A DNA stretch of 64,000 nucleotides from Gordonia neofelifaecis NRRL B-59395 (GTDB lineage Bacteria > Actinomycetota > Actinomycetes > Mycobacteriales > Mycobacteriaceae), in contig NZ_AEUD01000004.1 in NCBI RefSeq assembly GCF_000192435.1, positions 239,355 through 303,354 on the forward strand, read 5' to 3'. Of the stretch, positions 35,306 to 47,995 are shown piece by piece (position 1 is the stretch's first letter; the number at the start of each line of letters is the position of its first letter). Both the position numbers and the translations under genes were made by a program. The notes beneath the pieces are model-generated. The model worked only from the letters and a program-made list of their open reading frames with translations. It was not told the origin of the DNA and ran no database searches.

Positions 35306-36004
35306 TCACCAGCCGCGCTCGCGCCACTCCTGCAGATGCGGTCGCTCGGCACCGAGCGTGGTGTCCTTGCCGTGGCCGGGGTAGACGACGGTGTCGTCGC
35401 CGAACCGGTCGAAGAGCTTCTCCGTGACGCCGTCGAGCAGGATCTCGAAGTCTCCGGGCTGCCAGGTCTTGCCGACGCCGCCGGGGAACAGGGTGTCGCC
35501 GGTGAAGAGGTGGACCCGGCCCGAGTTCTCGGTCAGCGCCAGCGTGACCGAACCCGCGGTGTGCCCGGGGATCGCGATCACCTCGAGTGTCGCGTCGCCG
35601 ATCCGAACGGTCTCACCGCCGGTGAGGCGGAGGTCCGGAGCGAGCGGCAGTTCGTCGGCGTCAGCGGCACCGACGACGGTCGGGACGGCGAGCACGCGGT
35701 TGACTTCTTCGAGTCCCTGCCAGTGATCGAAGTGGCCGTGGCTCGTGAGGATCTGCACGACCTCACCCGGCAGGGCGTCGAGCAGGGCGAGGATCGTCTC
35801 CGGGTCGTTCGCGGCGTCGATCAACAGACTCTTCCCCGTGACCGCGTCGGTGATGATGTAGACGTTGTTGTCCATCGGGCCGACCGACATCTTGGTGATC
35901 GTCGCGTTGTCGAGCACGCGGCGTTGGGCGTGCGCACCGTGACGGTCGGGGTCGGGCGAGACGTCGCCGGTGTAGTCGTCGGTCAGCGTTACCTGGATGC
36001 TCAT
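35306..36004 (-). CDS. MBL-fold metal-dependent hydrolase (glyoxalase II-like)
   Basis: A 232-residue metallo-beta-lactamase-fold hydrolase. The metal motif THxHxDH appears as TSHGHFDHWQG near residue 88, with GHTAGSVTLAL near 147, FTGDTLFPGG near 167 and the last ligand in YPGHGKDT near 209. The pattern is that of the glyoxalase II/persulfide dioxygenase branch; in mycobacteria the orthologue (Rv1637c, from memory) also sits beside uvrA. It is divergent from uvrA over 106 bases. The substrate is unknown. Confidence 0.9.
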   Translation of the reverse strand: MSIQVTLTDDYTGDVSPDPDRHGAHAQRRVLDNATITKMSVGPMDNNVYIITDAVTGKSLLIDAANDPETILALLDALPGEVVQILTSHGHFDHWQGLEEVNRVLAVPTVVGAADADELPLAPDLRLTGGETVRIGDATLEVIAIPGHTAGSVTLALTENSGRVHLFTGDTLFPGGVGKTWQPGDFEILLDGVTEKLFDRFGDDTVVYPGHGKDTTLGAERPHLQEWRERGW

Positions 36005-36045
36005 ACCCCCAGGCTAACGCGGGCCGCGACGAGCGCCGAAGAGAA

Positions 36046-36068
36046 TTGTCCGAGGGTCCGCGTACTCT
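36046..36068 (+). promoter_or_regulatory. DNA-damage (RecA-NDp/PafBC-type) promoter of uvrA
   Basis: TTGTCCGAG-N8-TACTCT fits the same TTGTC...N8-TANNNT pattern as the uvrB promoter. Transcription would begin near 36075, giving a leader of about 36 bases that carries an AAGGAA ribosome site. Two damage-repair genes with the same rare -35 in one window argue against chance. Confidence 0.75.
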
Positions 36069-36110
36069 TGCAGCCGGGTAATTCTGCGATGTGAATGTAA
36101 GGAACTTTCT

Positions 36111-38965
<2,855 letters not shown>

Positions 38966-38969
<4 letters not shown>

Positions 38970-39742
38970 CCGCGGGCGAGGACGAACGGCTGATCGCGCA
39001 GTTGCGCGCGGCCGGTTGCGTCTTCGCCGAGGAGGAAGCGGCGGTGCTGCGGCGCTGGGCCGCCGATCCCCGGCAGCTCGCGGCCTGGGCGGTGCGCCGG
39101 GCGGCGGGCGAGCCGTTGGAGCACGTGGTCGGACGGGTGGAGTTCGCGGGTCTCGACCTCGTCGTGGGACCCGGCGCGTTCGTTCCCCGGCAACGGTCGG
39201 CACTGCTCGCCGCGACCGCGGTCGATCTGCTCGCCGCGCGGCGGTCACCGGTGTTCGTCGAGGCGTTCTGCGGCGTCGCACCGATTGCCGCGTACGTCGC
39301 GGACAGGTGTCGTGGCGCGTACGTGGTGGCGACCGACGCGGATCCGGTCGCGCTCGCGTTCGCGGCGGAGAATCTGTCCGCGGACGCGGTGTACCGCGGC
39401 GCCGGACTGTCGGGCCTGCCCGAGCCGCTGCGCGGACGCGTCGACGTGATCGCCGCGGTTCCGCCGTACGTCCCCGAGTCGGCCGTCGAACTGCTGCCGC
39501 ATGAGGCCGTCGACCACGAGCCCCGGGCCGCGCTGGTGGGCGGGGGCGACGACGGGCTGTTGCGGGCGGCGGAGCTCCTGCAACAGGCGAGGTCGTGGTT
39601 GCTCGACGGCGGTGCGGTCGTGATCGAGATGAACGTCGCCCAGACGTCAGCCGCCTCGGAGATCGCCCGGGCGGGCGGACTCAGCCCGAGCGTGATCGAA
39701 GGCGGAGACGGTCAGACGGCGGTCCTCATCGGGCTGCGGTAG
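38966..39742 (+). CDS. PrmC-related N5-glutamine methyltransferase family protein
   Basis: A 258-residue SAM-dependent methyltransferase with a HemK/PrmC-like N-terminal helix bundle (about residues 1-70) and a catalytic Rossmann domain ([28 protein letters not shown]). The hallmark NPPY motif of protein/DNA N-methyltransferases reads VPPY here ([10 protein letters not shown]), so amide methylation is doubtful. This variant matches the actinobacterial PrmC-related subfamily rather than release-factor methylase itself. The GTG start overlaps the uvrA stop, so it is translationally coupled to uvrA. Confidence 0.82.
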
Positions 39743-39796
39743 TCGGCCCTGGGACCGCACACGGCGGTCGCCGCAGCATCCGGACGAGCGGGATGC

Positions 39797-40093
39797 TCAC
39801 AGGCCCATCGATTTCCGAATCTCCTCGAGCTTCTTCTTCGCGGCCGCGTCACGATCGGCCATCGCCTCGTCGAGCGCCTGCGCCTCCGGCGTCATCTCCG
39901 ACAGTTCCTCGCTGCCGATCGCCGTCGCGGTCCGTTTCTCGATCTTGTCGCGGACGTGGTCGAACGTCGGCACACCCGCCTCGGTGTAGCCGGTCACGTC
40001 CTCGTACGACGGTGCCCGCACCGACGGCGTGAAGTCGTCTGATGCGGGCACGATCTCGGCGTCGATGGGCTCGTCGTCGCCGAGGTGGTTCAT
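39797..40093 (-). CDS. Small conserved hypothetical protein
   Basis: A 98-residue acidic protein with a charged, lysine-rich C-terminal helix (DRDAAAKKKLEEIRKSM) and a PTFDHVRDKIEKR central stretch. No catalytic motif is visible. A small gene at this position next to uvrA is also present in mycobacteria, which supports it as real. It ends 54 bases from the convergent methyltransferase gene. Confidence 0.65.
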   Translation of the reverse strand: MNHLGDDEPIDAEIVPASDDFTPSVRAPSYEDVTGYTEAGVPTFDHVRDKIEKRTATAIGSEELSEMTPEAQALDEAMADRDAAAKKKLEEIRKSMGL

Positions 40094-40114
40094 GGCACCG
40101 AGTCTAGCGCGCTG

Positions 40115-40516
40115 TCAGCCCTTGACCGGCCCGGTGTACTTCTCGCCCGGGCCCTCGCCGGGAGCGTCCGGGTACGACGACGCCTCGCGGAACGCGAGCT
40201 GCAGCGCCTTCAGTCCGTCCTGGATCGGCTTGCGGTGCAGACCGAGATCGGGTGCCGCGGCGGTCACGAGGCCGGCGAGGGCGTTGATCAGCGCGCGAGC
40301 GTCCGGCAGGTCTTTGAACTCCTCGTCGCCGCCGGCGTCCGGGCCGATCTTCTCGGCCGCCGCGCTCATCAGCATGATCGCCGCGCGCGTGGTGACCTCG
40401 ACGGCGGGAATAGTCGCCAGCTCACGGACGTTCTCACTGTCGGTGCCTCCCGGTGCGACGTGGACGTTCGCGTCGTCGGAGGAGGTGTCGCCGGTCGAAT
40501 AGGAGTTATCGTTCAC
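40115..40516 (-). CDS. DUF1844 family protein
   Basis: A protein of about 133 residues with an acidic, disordered N-terminus and the DUF1844 helical core: VRELATIPAVEVTTRAAIMLMSAAAEKIG and DARALINALAGLVTAA near residues 32-100 (given by their ends). The function is unknown. The GTG at 40516 is used; the longer frame to 40609 runs into the infC leader and encodes a Cys/Arg-rich stretch unlike the family. It lies upstream of and divergent from infC, a conserved arrangement in related genomes as far as I recall. Confidence 0.72.
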   Translation of the reverse strand: MNDNSYSTGDTSSDDANVHVAPGGTDSENVRELATIPAVEVTTRAAIMLMSAAAEKIGPDAGGDEEFKDLPDARALINALAGLVTAAAPDLGLHRKPIQDGLKALQLAFREASSYPDAPGEGPGEKYTGPVKG

Positions 40517-40762
40517 GCCTGTTAGACTGACACAGCATGACCGCCTCGGCTCGCGCCGGGGTAGCAAGAGGATTCTTCGAGTCCCACCGTGCGACGCTGT
40601 CTCAGACAAGCAGTTTCACGGTCCCGGTCACACCGTCGCCAGTCGATGAACCAACCGAGGTTGGGTCTCGACCGGCATTATGGTGTTTTCGGCCTCGAAC
40701 CTCCTCGCGCTTGCCAGTCCTACATGGCCGGCCACATGGAAAACATTGATCGAGGAGGCCAC
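40517..40762 (+). promoter_or_regulatory. Long 5' leader of the infC-rpmI-rplT operon
   Basis: This 246-base stretch has no convincing gene. It holds several possible hairpins, such as CCAACCGAGGTTGG (near 40653) and a GGTCTCGACCG...CGGCCTCGAACC pairing (near 40665-40705), and a promoter-like TTAGACT near 40522. IF3-L35-L20 operons are classically autoregulated through their leader, so a structured control element is plausible. The only open frame in it is the in-frame upstream extension of infC. Confidence 0.45.
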
Positions 40763-41308
<546 letters not shown>

Positions 41309-41392
41309 ACCCAACCACACTGAAGTAGTAGTGGACCCGAGCCGCCCGGAGAGATCCGTGCGGCCTCGGGTCCGCCCGAATGAAGGAAACCA

Positions 41393-41587
41393 ATGCCGAA
41401 GAGCAAGACGCACAAGGGCACCGCGAAGCGATTCAAGGTGACCGGCAGCGGCAAGATCGTCCGTCAGAAGGCAGGCAAGCGCCACCTCCTGGAGCACAAG
41501 TCCTCGCGCGTCACCCGTCGTCTGGACGGCACCACCGTTGTGAGCGAGAACGACGCACCGCGTATCAAGCGCCTGCTGAACCGCTGA
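41393..41587 (+). CDS. rpmI: Ribosomal protein L35 (bL35)
   Basis: A 64-residue basic protein of the large subunit. It begins [21 protein letters not shown] and ends RIKRLLNR, the full normal length. AAGGAAACCA precedes the ATG. It lies between infC and rplT in the universal infC-rpmI-rplT operon. Confidence 0.98.
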   Translation: MPKSKTHKGTAKRFKVTGSGKIVRQKAGKRHLLEHKSSRVTRRLDGTTVVSENDAPRIKRLLNR

Positions 41588-41624
41588 TTTTTCCGCTTTA
41601 GACTTTTTAGAAGGACACTGACTG

Positions 41625-42005
41625 ATGGCACGTGTGAAAAGGGCGGTCAACGCCCAGAAGAAGCGCCGCTCCGTTCTGGAGGCCTCGAAGGGCTACCGCG
41701 GACAGCGGTCGCGCCTGTACCGCAAGGCCAAGGAGCAGCAGCTCCACTCGCTGACTTACGCCTACCGTGACCGCAAGGCGCGCAAGGGCGACTTCCGTAA
41801 GCTCTGGATCACCCGCATCAACGCGGCTGCTCGCGTGAACGACATCACCTACAACCGCTTCATCCAGGGCCTCAAGCTCGCGGGTGTCGAGGTCGACCGC
41901 AAGGTGCTCGCCGATATCGCCGTGACCGACCCGGCGGCCTTCACCGGCCTCGTCGAGGTCGCTCGCGCCGCGCTGCCGGCCGACGTCAACGCTCCCGCTG
42001 CCTGA
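41625..42005 (+). CDS. rplT: Ribosomal protein L20 (bL20)
   Basis: A 126-residue protein of the large subunit with [19 protein letters not shown] at the N-terminus, [15 protein letters not shown] near 24 and the globular domain ([29 protein letters not shown]). It binds 23S rRNA early in assembly and in some bacteria represses its own operon. A small GATCTCTT-C-AAGAGATC hairpin follows the stop. Confidence 0.98.
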   Translation: MARVKRAVNAQKKRRSVLEASKGYRGQRSRLYRKAKEQQLHSLTYAYRDRKARKGDFRKLWITRINAAARVNDITYNRFIQGLKLAGVEVDRKVLADIAVTDPAAFTGLVEVARAALPADVNAPAA

Positions 42006-42020
42006 TCTCTTCAAGAGATC
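42004..42020 (+). terminator. Short palindrome after rplT
   Basis: GATCTCTT-C-AAGAGATC begins at the rplT stop and ends three bases before the start of the methyltransferase gene. It is a weak stem, so it probably attenuates rather than ends transcription, or acts on mRNA stability. Its role is uncertain. Confidence 0.35.
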
Positions 42021-42023
42021 GCA

Positions 42024-42839
42024 GTGACGCGTTCCCGACCCGCGACGGATGTTCTCACCGAACGTTCGTCGCGGGTCGTTTCATTGGCCAAACTGCACCG
42101 GGCCTCGGTCCGGCGCAGTGAGGGCAGGTTCCTCGCCGAGGGATTCAACTCCGTCGACGCCGCACTGAGCACCGGTCGAGCCGAGCAGGTGCTGGTCCGC
42201 GACGACGACGCCGACCGCCACGCCGACCTGATCGGCCGGGCGCTCGACGCCGGAATCCCGGTGCATCGGGTCACCGCGAGAGCCGCGGACAAGCTGTCGG
42301 AGACGTCGACGGCGCCCGGTGTGTTCGCGGTGTGCCAGCTCCTCACCGTGGGCCTGGCGGCGGTCCTGGGGGACGATCCACGCCTCCTGGTGATCGCCGT
42401 CGAACCGCGCGAGCCCGGCAATCTCGGGACGCTGACCAGATGTGCCGATGCGATGGGCGCCGACGCGGTGATCCTCCTCGGTGACTCCGTCGATCCGCAC
42501 AACGGCAAGAGCGTCCGCGCGAGCGCGGGCAGCGTCTTCCACATCCCGGTGGTGCGTACCGTCGACGTCGCCGGGGGACTGGCCGCCGTCGCCGACGCCG
42601 GGATCGTCACGCTCGCGACGACGATGGACGGCGAGCTGAGCCTGGACGACGCCGACGACGTCCTCGCCCGGCCCCACGCCTGGCTCTTCGGAAACGAGGC
42701 ACACGGGCTTCCTCAGCAGGTGCTCGACGGCGCCGACCGCAGCGTCCGGATTCCGCTTCGCGGCCGTGCCGAGAGTCTGAATCTCGCCGCCGCGAGCGCC
42801 GTCTGCCTCTACGCCAGCGCTCGCGTCCAGAACCGCTGA
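42024..42839 (+). CDS. tsnR: TrmH/SpoU-family RNA 2'-O-methyltransferase
   Basis: A 271-residue SPOUT methyltransferase. The N-terminal substrate-binding domain (SLAKLHRASVRRSEGRFLAEGFNSV) precedes the knotted catalytic domain with motif 1 IAVEPREPGNLGTLTRCADAMGAD (given by its ends), motif 2 WLFGNEAHGL and motif 3 IPLRGRAESLNLAAASAVCLY (given by its ends). It should methylate a ribose in 23S rRNA. A gene annotated tsnR lies at the same position after rplT in mycobacteria. The GTG start lies 18 bases after the rplT stop. Confidence 0.9.
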   Translation: MTRSRPATDVLTERSSRVVSLAKLHRASVRRSEGRFLAEGFNSVDAALSTGRAEQVLVRDDDADRHADLIGRALDAGIPVHRVTARAADKLSETSTAPGVFAVCQLLTVGLAAVLGDDPRLLVIAVEPREPGNLGTLTRCADAMGADAVILLGDSVDPHNGKSVRASAGSVFHIPVVRTVDVAGGLAAVADAGIVTLATTMDGELSLDDADDVLARPHAWLFGNEAHGLPQQVLDGADRSVRIPLRGRAESLNLAAASAVCLYASARVQNR

Positions 42840-42877
42840 TCGGGAACGGAATCTGCTGCGGCAGTACGATTCTGCCC

Positions 42878-43231
42878 ATGCACGTTCTGTTCAGCTACGG
42901 CACCCTGATGGATCCGGTCGTCCAGGAGGGGGTCTTCGGTCGCCGGATGCGAACGATTCCCGATGCGCTTCCCGGCTTCCGCGTCGACTCGGTGACCATC
43001 ACCGATCCGGAGGTGATCGCACTCAGCGGCACCGACACGCACCGCATCCTGCGTCCGGGATCGTCGGAGGCCCGGGTGCCGGGCGCGCGGCTCGAACTGG
43101 ACGACGACGCGTTGGCGGCGGCCGACGACTACGAGGTCGACGATTACCGGCGGGTGGAGGTCGTGCTGGCGTCCGGCGTGAGCGCGTGGGTGTACCTCGC
43201 GCACGACGAGGCCTCGACGTTGCCGGGATAG
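42878..43231 (+). CDS. Gamma-glutamylcyclotransferase-like (AIG2/GGCT) protein
   Basis: A 117-residue protein of the GGCT-like fold. The substrate-binding YGTLMDP motif lies at residues 7-13 and a candidate general-base acidic residue in AADDYEVDDYRR near 87. Small bacterial members may act on gamma-glutamyl amines or as general cyclotransferases; the substrate is unknown. It stands between tsnR and an iron-box-controlled ATPase gene. Confidence 0.82.
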   Translation: MHVLFSYGTLMDPVVQEGVFGRRMRTIPDALPGFRVDSVTITDPEVIALSGTDTHRILRPGSSEARVPGARLELDDDALAAADDYEVDDYRRVEVVLASGVSAWVYLAHDEASTLPG

Positions 43232-43242
43232 GCTTCACTCAC

Positions 43243-43261
43243 TTAGGTTAGGTAACGCTAC
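43243..43261 (+). promoter_or_regulatory. Candidate IdeR/DtxR iron box
   Basis: TTAGGTTAGGTAACGCTAC matches the first nine bases of the IdeR/DtxR consensus (TTAGGTTAGSCTAACCTAA) exactly and part of the second half. A further half-site, GCCTAACCGAA, lies at 43286-43296. Both are upstream of the siderophore-type ATPase, as expected for an iron-repressed promoter. Confidence 0.7.
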
Positions 43262-43306
43262 TATCGACTCGACGATGGCGAGCATGCCTAACCGAAGGGG
43301 TACGAG

Positions 43307-44161
43307 GTGACAGTTTCACCGGAGGTCGCACACCGATCAGCGACGACCGTCGCAGACGCGCCGGCACGGCTGGCGGCAGAACGACTCACGGTCGGGTACG
43401 ACGGCACGACCATCATCGACGGACTCGATGTCGAGATCCCCACCGGGCAGGTCACCACGATCGTCGGACCGAACGGCTGCGGAAAGTCGACTCTGCTCCG
43501 CACGCTGTCGCGCCTGCTGACCCCGTCGTCGGGGCGCGTGGTCCTCGACGGCTCGGACATCGCGTCACAGAAGCCGAAGCAGGTGGCGCGGACCCTCGGA
43601 CTGCTGCCGCAGAACCCGGTGGCTCCCGACGGGCTCACCGTCGCGGATCTCGTCTCGCGCGGCAGGCATCCCCACCAGTCGTGGTACCGACAGTGGTCGA
43701 CTGACGACGAGGCGGCGGTCACCGAGGCGATGACGCTGACGTCGACCGTCGAGCTCGCGGACCGCGCCGTCGACTCACTGTCCGGCGGACAGCGCCAGCG
43801 CGTCTGGATCGCCATGACGCTCGCGCAGCAGACGGACCTGGTCTTGCTCGACGAGCCGACGACGTACCTCGATCTGGCTCATGCGGTCGATGTCCTCGAC
43901 CTGGTCGACGAACTCCGAACCGAACACGGCAAGACGATCGTCATGGTGCTCCATGATCTGAACCTTGCTGCGCGGTACAGCGATTCGCTGATCGTGATGC
44001 GATCCGGCGCGGTCGTGGCCGAGGGCGCCCCGAACGACGTGCTGACACCGGAGCTGCTCGAGGCGGCTTTCGGCCTCAAGTCGCAGATCGTCGTCGACCC
44101 TGTCGGCGGCACCCCGATGGTCGTGCCGATCGGTCGCCGCGGACGGTCGCAGACGACCTAG
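43307..44161 (+). CDS. Iron-siderophore ABC transporter ATP-binding protein (FecE/FepC-like)
   Basis: A 284-residue ATPase. The Walker A motif GPNGCGKST lies near residue 56, the signature LSGGQRQR near 160, the Walker B LVLLDEPTTYLDLAH near 180 and HDLNLAARYSD near 217; the overall pattern is that of FecE/FepC/FhuC. It should energise import of a ferric siderophore. No permease or binding protein gene is adjacent, so it must pair with components encoded elsewhere. The upstream iron box predicts IdeR control. The start is GTG with AAGGGG upstream. Confidence 0.92.
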   Translation: MTVSPEVAHRSATTVADAPARLAAERLTVGYDGTTIIDGLDVEIPTGQVTTIVGPNGCGKSTLLRTLSRLLTPSSGRVVLDGSDIASQKPKQVARTLGLLPQNPVAPDGLTVADLVSRGRHPHQSWYRQWSTDDEAAVTEAMTLTSTVELADRAVDSLSGGQRQRVWIAMTLAQQTDLVLLDEPTTYLDLAHAVDVLDLVDELRTEHGKTIVMVLHDLNLAARYSDSLIVMRSGAVVAEGAPNDVLTPELLEAAFGLKSQIVVDPVGGTPMVVPIGRRGRSQTT

Positions 44162-44193
44162 CCTCCCCGGGCGTGCTGAGCCACCGGTTGGTT

Positions 44194-44220
44194 GAGCGGG
44201 TGGACGTGCCACACGCGCTC
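44194..44220. terminator. Possible bidirectional hairpin between convergent genes
   Basis: GAGCG...GTGG-ACGTG-CCAC...CGCTC can fold into an interrupted stem between the ATPase stop (44161) and the kinase stop (44219). There is no T-run. It is listed because the two genes converge here with only 57 bases between. Confidence 0.35.
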
Positions 44221-46552
44221 AGGCGGCGAGCTTGATCTCGTGCGGGGTGGTGATCTGGTCGTCGGTCCGGGCGGGGTCGCCCTGCTGACCGGTCTTGTTC
44301 AGGCCCCAGCAGTACTGGGTGGAGCTGGTGATCGCGCATGTGACGCTGTAAGACGTGACGACCTGGCGGGCGTCGCTGACGCCCTGCACCTGCTGCGGGC
44401 TGTACTGCTGCGAGGTGTTTCCGTTGCCGACCTGTCCGTACAGGTTGTTGCCCCAGCAGCTCACGTTGCCGTCGGCGATGGCGCAGAACGAGCCGATGTC
44501 GACCGAGACGTCCGTGGCGTTCGACAGTCCCTCGATCTTGAGCGGCGTCTTCTTCTGCGACTCGCCGTCCCGGGCGAGCTGCTGGTTCTTGTTGTTGCCC
44601 CAGCAGTACACGGAGCCGTCGGCGACGGCGCAGGTGTTCCAGAACGGGGTGTTGTCGATGCTGCCGCCACCGACGGTCATCGAGGTCACGTTGCTCAGCG
44701 AGGGCACCTTGTTCGGTGCGCTGCGGTCGTCGGTGGTGCCGTCGCCCAGCTGTCCGTCCCAGTTACGACCCCAGCAGTAGAGGTCGCCCGAGGCGATCGC
44801 GCACACCGAACCGGCCCTCGACGACACCGCGGTCACATTCGAGATACCCGCGACCTTGGTCGGCGTCTTCAAGCTCTCGCTGGTGTTGCCGTTGCCCAGC
44901 TGGCCGCCGGAGTAGAAGCCCCAGCAATAGAGGTCGCCGTCCGAGATCGCGCACGTCGACGAGTTCGACGTGCTGACCGCGGTCACCTTGCCGAGTCCGG
45001 GCACCTTGAACGGCGACGTCTTCTTCGACATGGTGCTCGAGTCGCCCGCCTGCCAGAACAGGTTGTCGCCCCAGCAGTACAGCGCGTCGTCGGAGACGGC
45101 GCACGTGGTGACGGCGGAGTCGGACGACCCGGTGGAGTCGTAGGCGCCCATTGCGACCGAGGTCACCTTGCCGAGGCCCGGCACCTTGGAGGGGCTCTTG
45201 CGTGCGGAGGTGGTGCCGTCGCCCAGCTGGCCGCTGGCATTGTCGCCCCAGCAGAAGAGCTCGCCCGAGTTCACCATGCACTCGCTGCCGTACGCCCCGG
45301 CGATCTGCGGCGCCGCGAACGTCTCGGTCGCCGTCGAATCGCTGCTCGACGGCCACCAGAGCGGACTGGTCGCGGCGACCGCGATCAGTGCGACGGCGAC
45401 GACCGCCGCGATGATCCACGGCGTCTTGCTCTTCTTCTTGGGCGGTTGCTGCGGCCCGCCGACGAAGCCGTACGGAGCGGGGCCGCTGGGCGGTCCGGGG
45501 AAGGGCGGCTGCGCGCCGTACCCGACGGGAGCCTGCTGGTAGGGCGCCGGAGCACCGTACTGCGGATTCGGACCGGGACCGGCGGCGTAGTACGGCGGCT
45601 GCGGCTGCCCGGGAGTGTACGGGGTGGTCTGCGGCGCGGAGATCGGCGGCGCGGGGGTGGGAGTGGGCGCCGGGCCGCTCGGAGACGGCGGGGGAGTGAC
45701 CGGCGCGACGATCGTGTGCTGGCCCGCCGCGGTCTGGCGGAGCGCCGCTTCCAGGGCCGCGGCGAAGCTGCGGCAGTCGGGGAATCGGGCGGAGGGATCC
45801 TTCGCCATGGCGCGCATCAGAACCGGCGTGAGCGCGTCGAGGTCGGGACGCACGGCGCCCAGCGGCGGGGCGGGCTGCTGAACGTGCGCCATCATCAACG
45901 CCGTGGAGTTCTCCGCGGCGAAGGGCGGGCGGCCGGCGAGGAGCTCGTACACGGTGCATGCGAGCGAGTACTGGTCCGACGCGGGGCCGGCATGCGCGCC
46001 GCCGATGACCTCCGGCGCCGTGTAGGTGACGGTGCCGATGATCGAGTTCACCGCGGTCAGCTGCGGCGAGTCGGCCAGCTTCGCGATGCCGAAGTCCAGA
46101 AGATAGGCGCGACGGAGGGCACCGTCCGGTGCCCGGGTGACGACGATGTTGGCCGGCTTGATGTCCCGGTGCACCACCGGGCGCGAGTGGGCGTAGTCGA
46201 GTCCGTCGGCGACCTGCGTGATCGCCTGAACTACCTCGGCGGGGGTCAGTCGCGCGGTCGAGAGGTTCGGCCCGTCGATGAAGCTCATGGTGAACCAGGG
46301 CTGGTCGTCGACGATGCCGTAGTTGTGAATCGTGACGATCGACGGATGGTCCAGGGCCGCCATCGTGCGGGCCTCATTGTTGAACCGCTGCTGGAAGTCC
46401 GGATTCGACGCGCCGCCGACGGAGATGACCTTCATCGCCTCGCGGCGCTGGAGCTGCTCGTTCTCGACGATGTAGACGTCGCCCATTCCGCCCGACCCGA
46501 GCAGTTCGACCACCCGGTAGCCGGCGATGGTCGTTCCCGGCGCTTTCGACAA
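44219..46552 (-). CDS. Receptor-type Ser/Thr protein kinase with seven RCC1-like repeats
   Basis: A protein of about 777 residues. The Hanks-type kinase spans residues 10-270 (ELLGSGGMGDVY; Lys41 in AMKV; HRDIKPAN with Asp130; DFG 153-155; APE 179-181). A Pro/Gln/Tyr-rich linker runs from 285 to 370. One membrane helix lies near 378-398. The outer part carries seven repeats of about 48 residues, each with C-x-[VI]-x4-[LV]-[YFS]-CWG and GQLGDG elements: a complete RCC1-type propeller. Paired cysteines in each repeat suggest disulphides. The TTG at 46552 is favoured by AGGGGAAGGG upstream; an ATG at 46657 is the alternative. The outer propeller probably senses an envelope ligand. Confidence 0.85.
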   Translation of the reverse strand: MSKAPGTTIAGYRVVELLGSGGMGDVYIVENEQLQRREAMKVISVGGASNPDFQQRFNNEARTMAALDHPSIVTIHNYGIVDDQPWFTMSFIDGPNLSTARLTPAEVVQAITQVADGLDYAHSRPVVHRDIKPANIVVTRAPDGALRRAYLLDFGIAKLADSPQLTAVNSIIGTVTYTAPEVIGGAHAGPASDQYSLACTVYELLAGRPPFAAENSTALMMAHVQQPAPPLGAVRPDLDALTPVLMRAMAKDPSARFPDCRSFAAALEAALRQTAAGQHTIVAPVTPPPSPSGPAPTPTPAPPISAPQTTPYTPGQPQPPYYAAGPGPNPQYGAPAPYQQAPVGYGAQPPFPGPPSGPAPYGFVGGPQQPPKKKSKTPWIIAAVVAVALIAVAATSPLWWPSSSDSTATETFAAPQIAGAYGSECMVNSGELFCWGDNASGQLGDGTTSARKSPSKVPGLGKVTSVAMGAYDSTGSSDSAVTTCAVSDDALYCWGDNLFWQAGDSSTMSKKTSPFKVPGLGKVTAVSTSNSSTCAISDGDLYCWGFYSGGQLGNGNTSESLKTPTKVAGISNVTAVSSRAGSVCAIASGDLYCWGRNWDGQLGDGTTDDRSAPNKVPSLSNVTSMTVGGGSIDNTPFWNTCAVADGSVYCWGNNKNQQLARDGESQKKTPLKIEGLSNATDVSVDIGSFCAIADGNVSCWGNNLYGQVGNGNTSQQYSPQQVQGVSDARQVVTSYSVTCAITSSTQYCWGLNKTGQQGDPARTDDQITTPHEIKLAA

Positions 46553-47937
<1,385 letters not shown>

Positions 47938-47995
47938 AGATTCTTCCGGCGACCGCGATCGCCGCAGCGATGACACGAAAGTAGTTGGTGAACAA

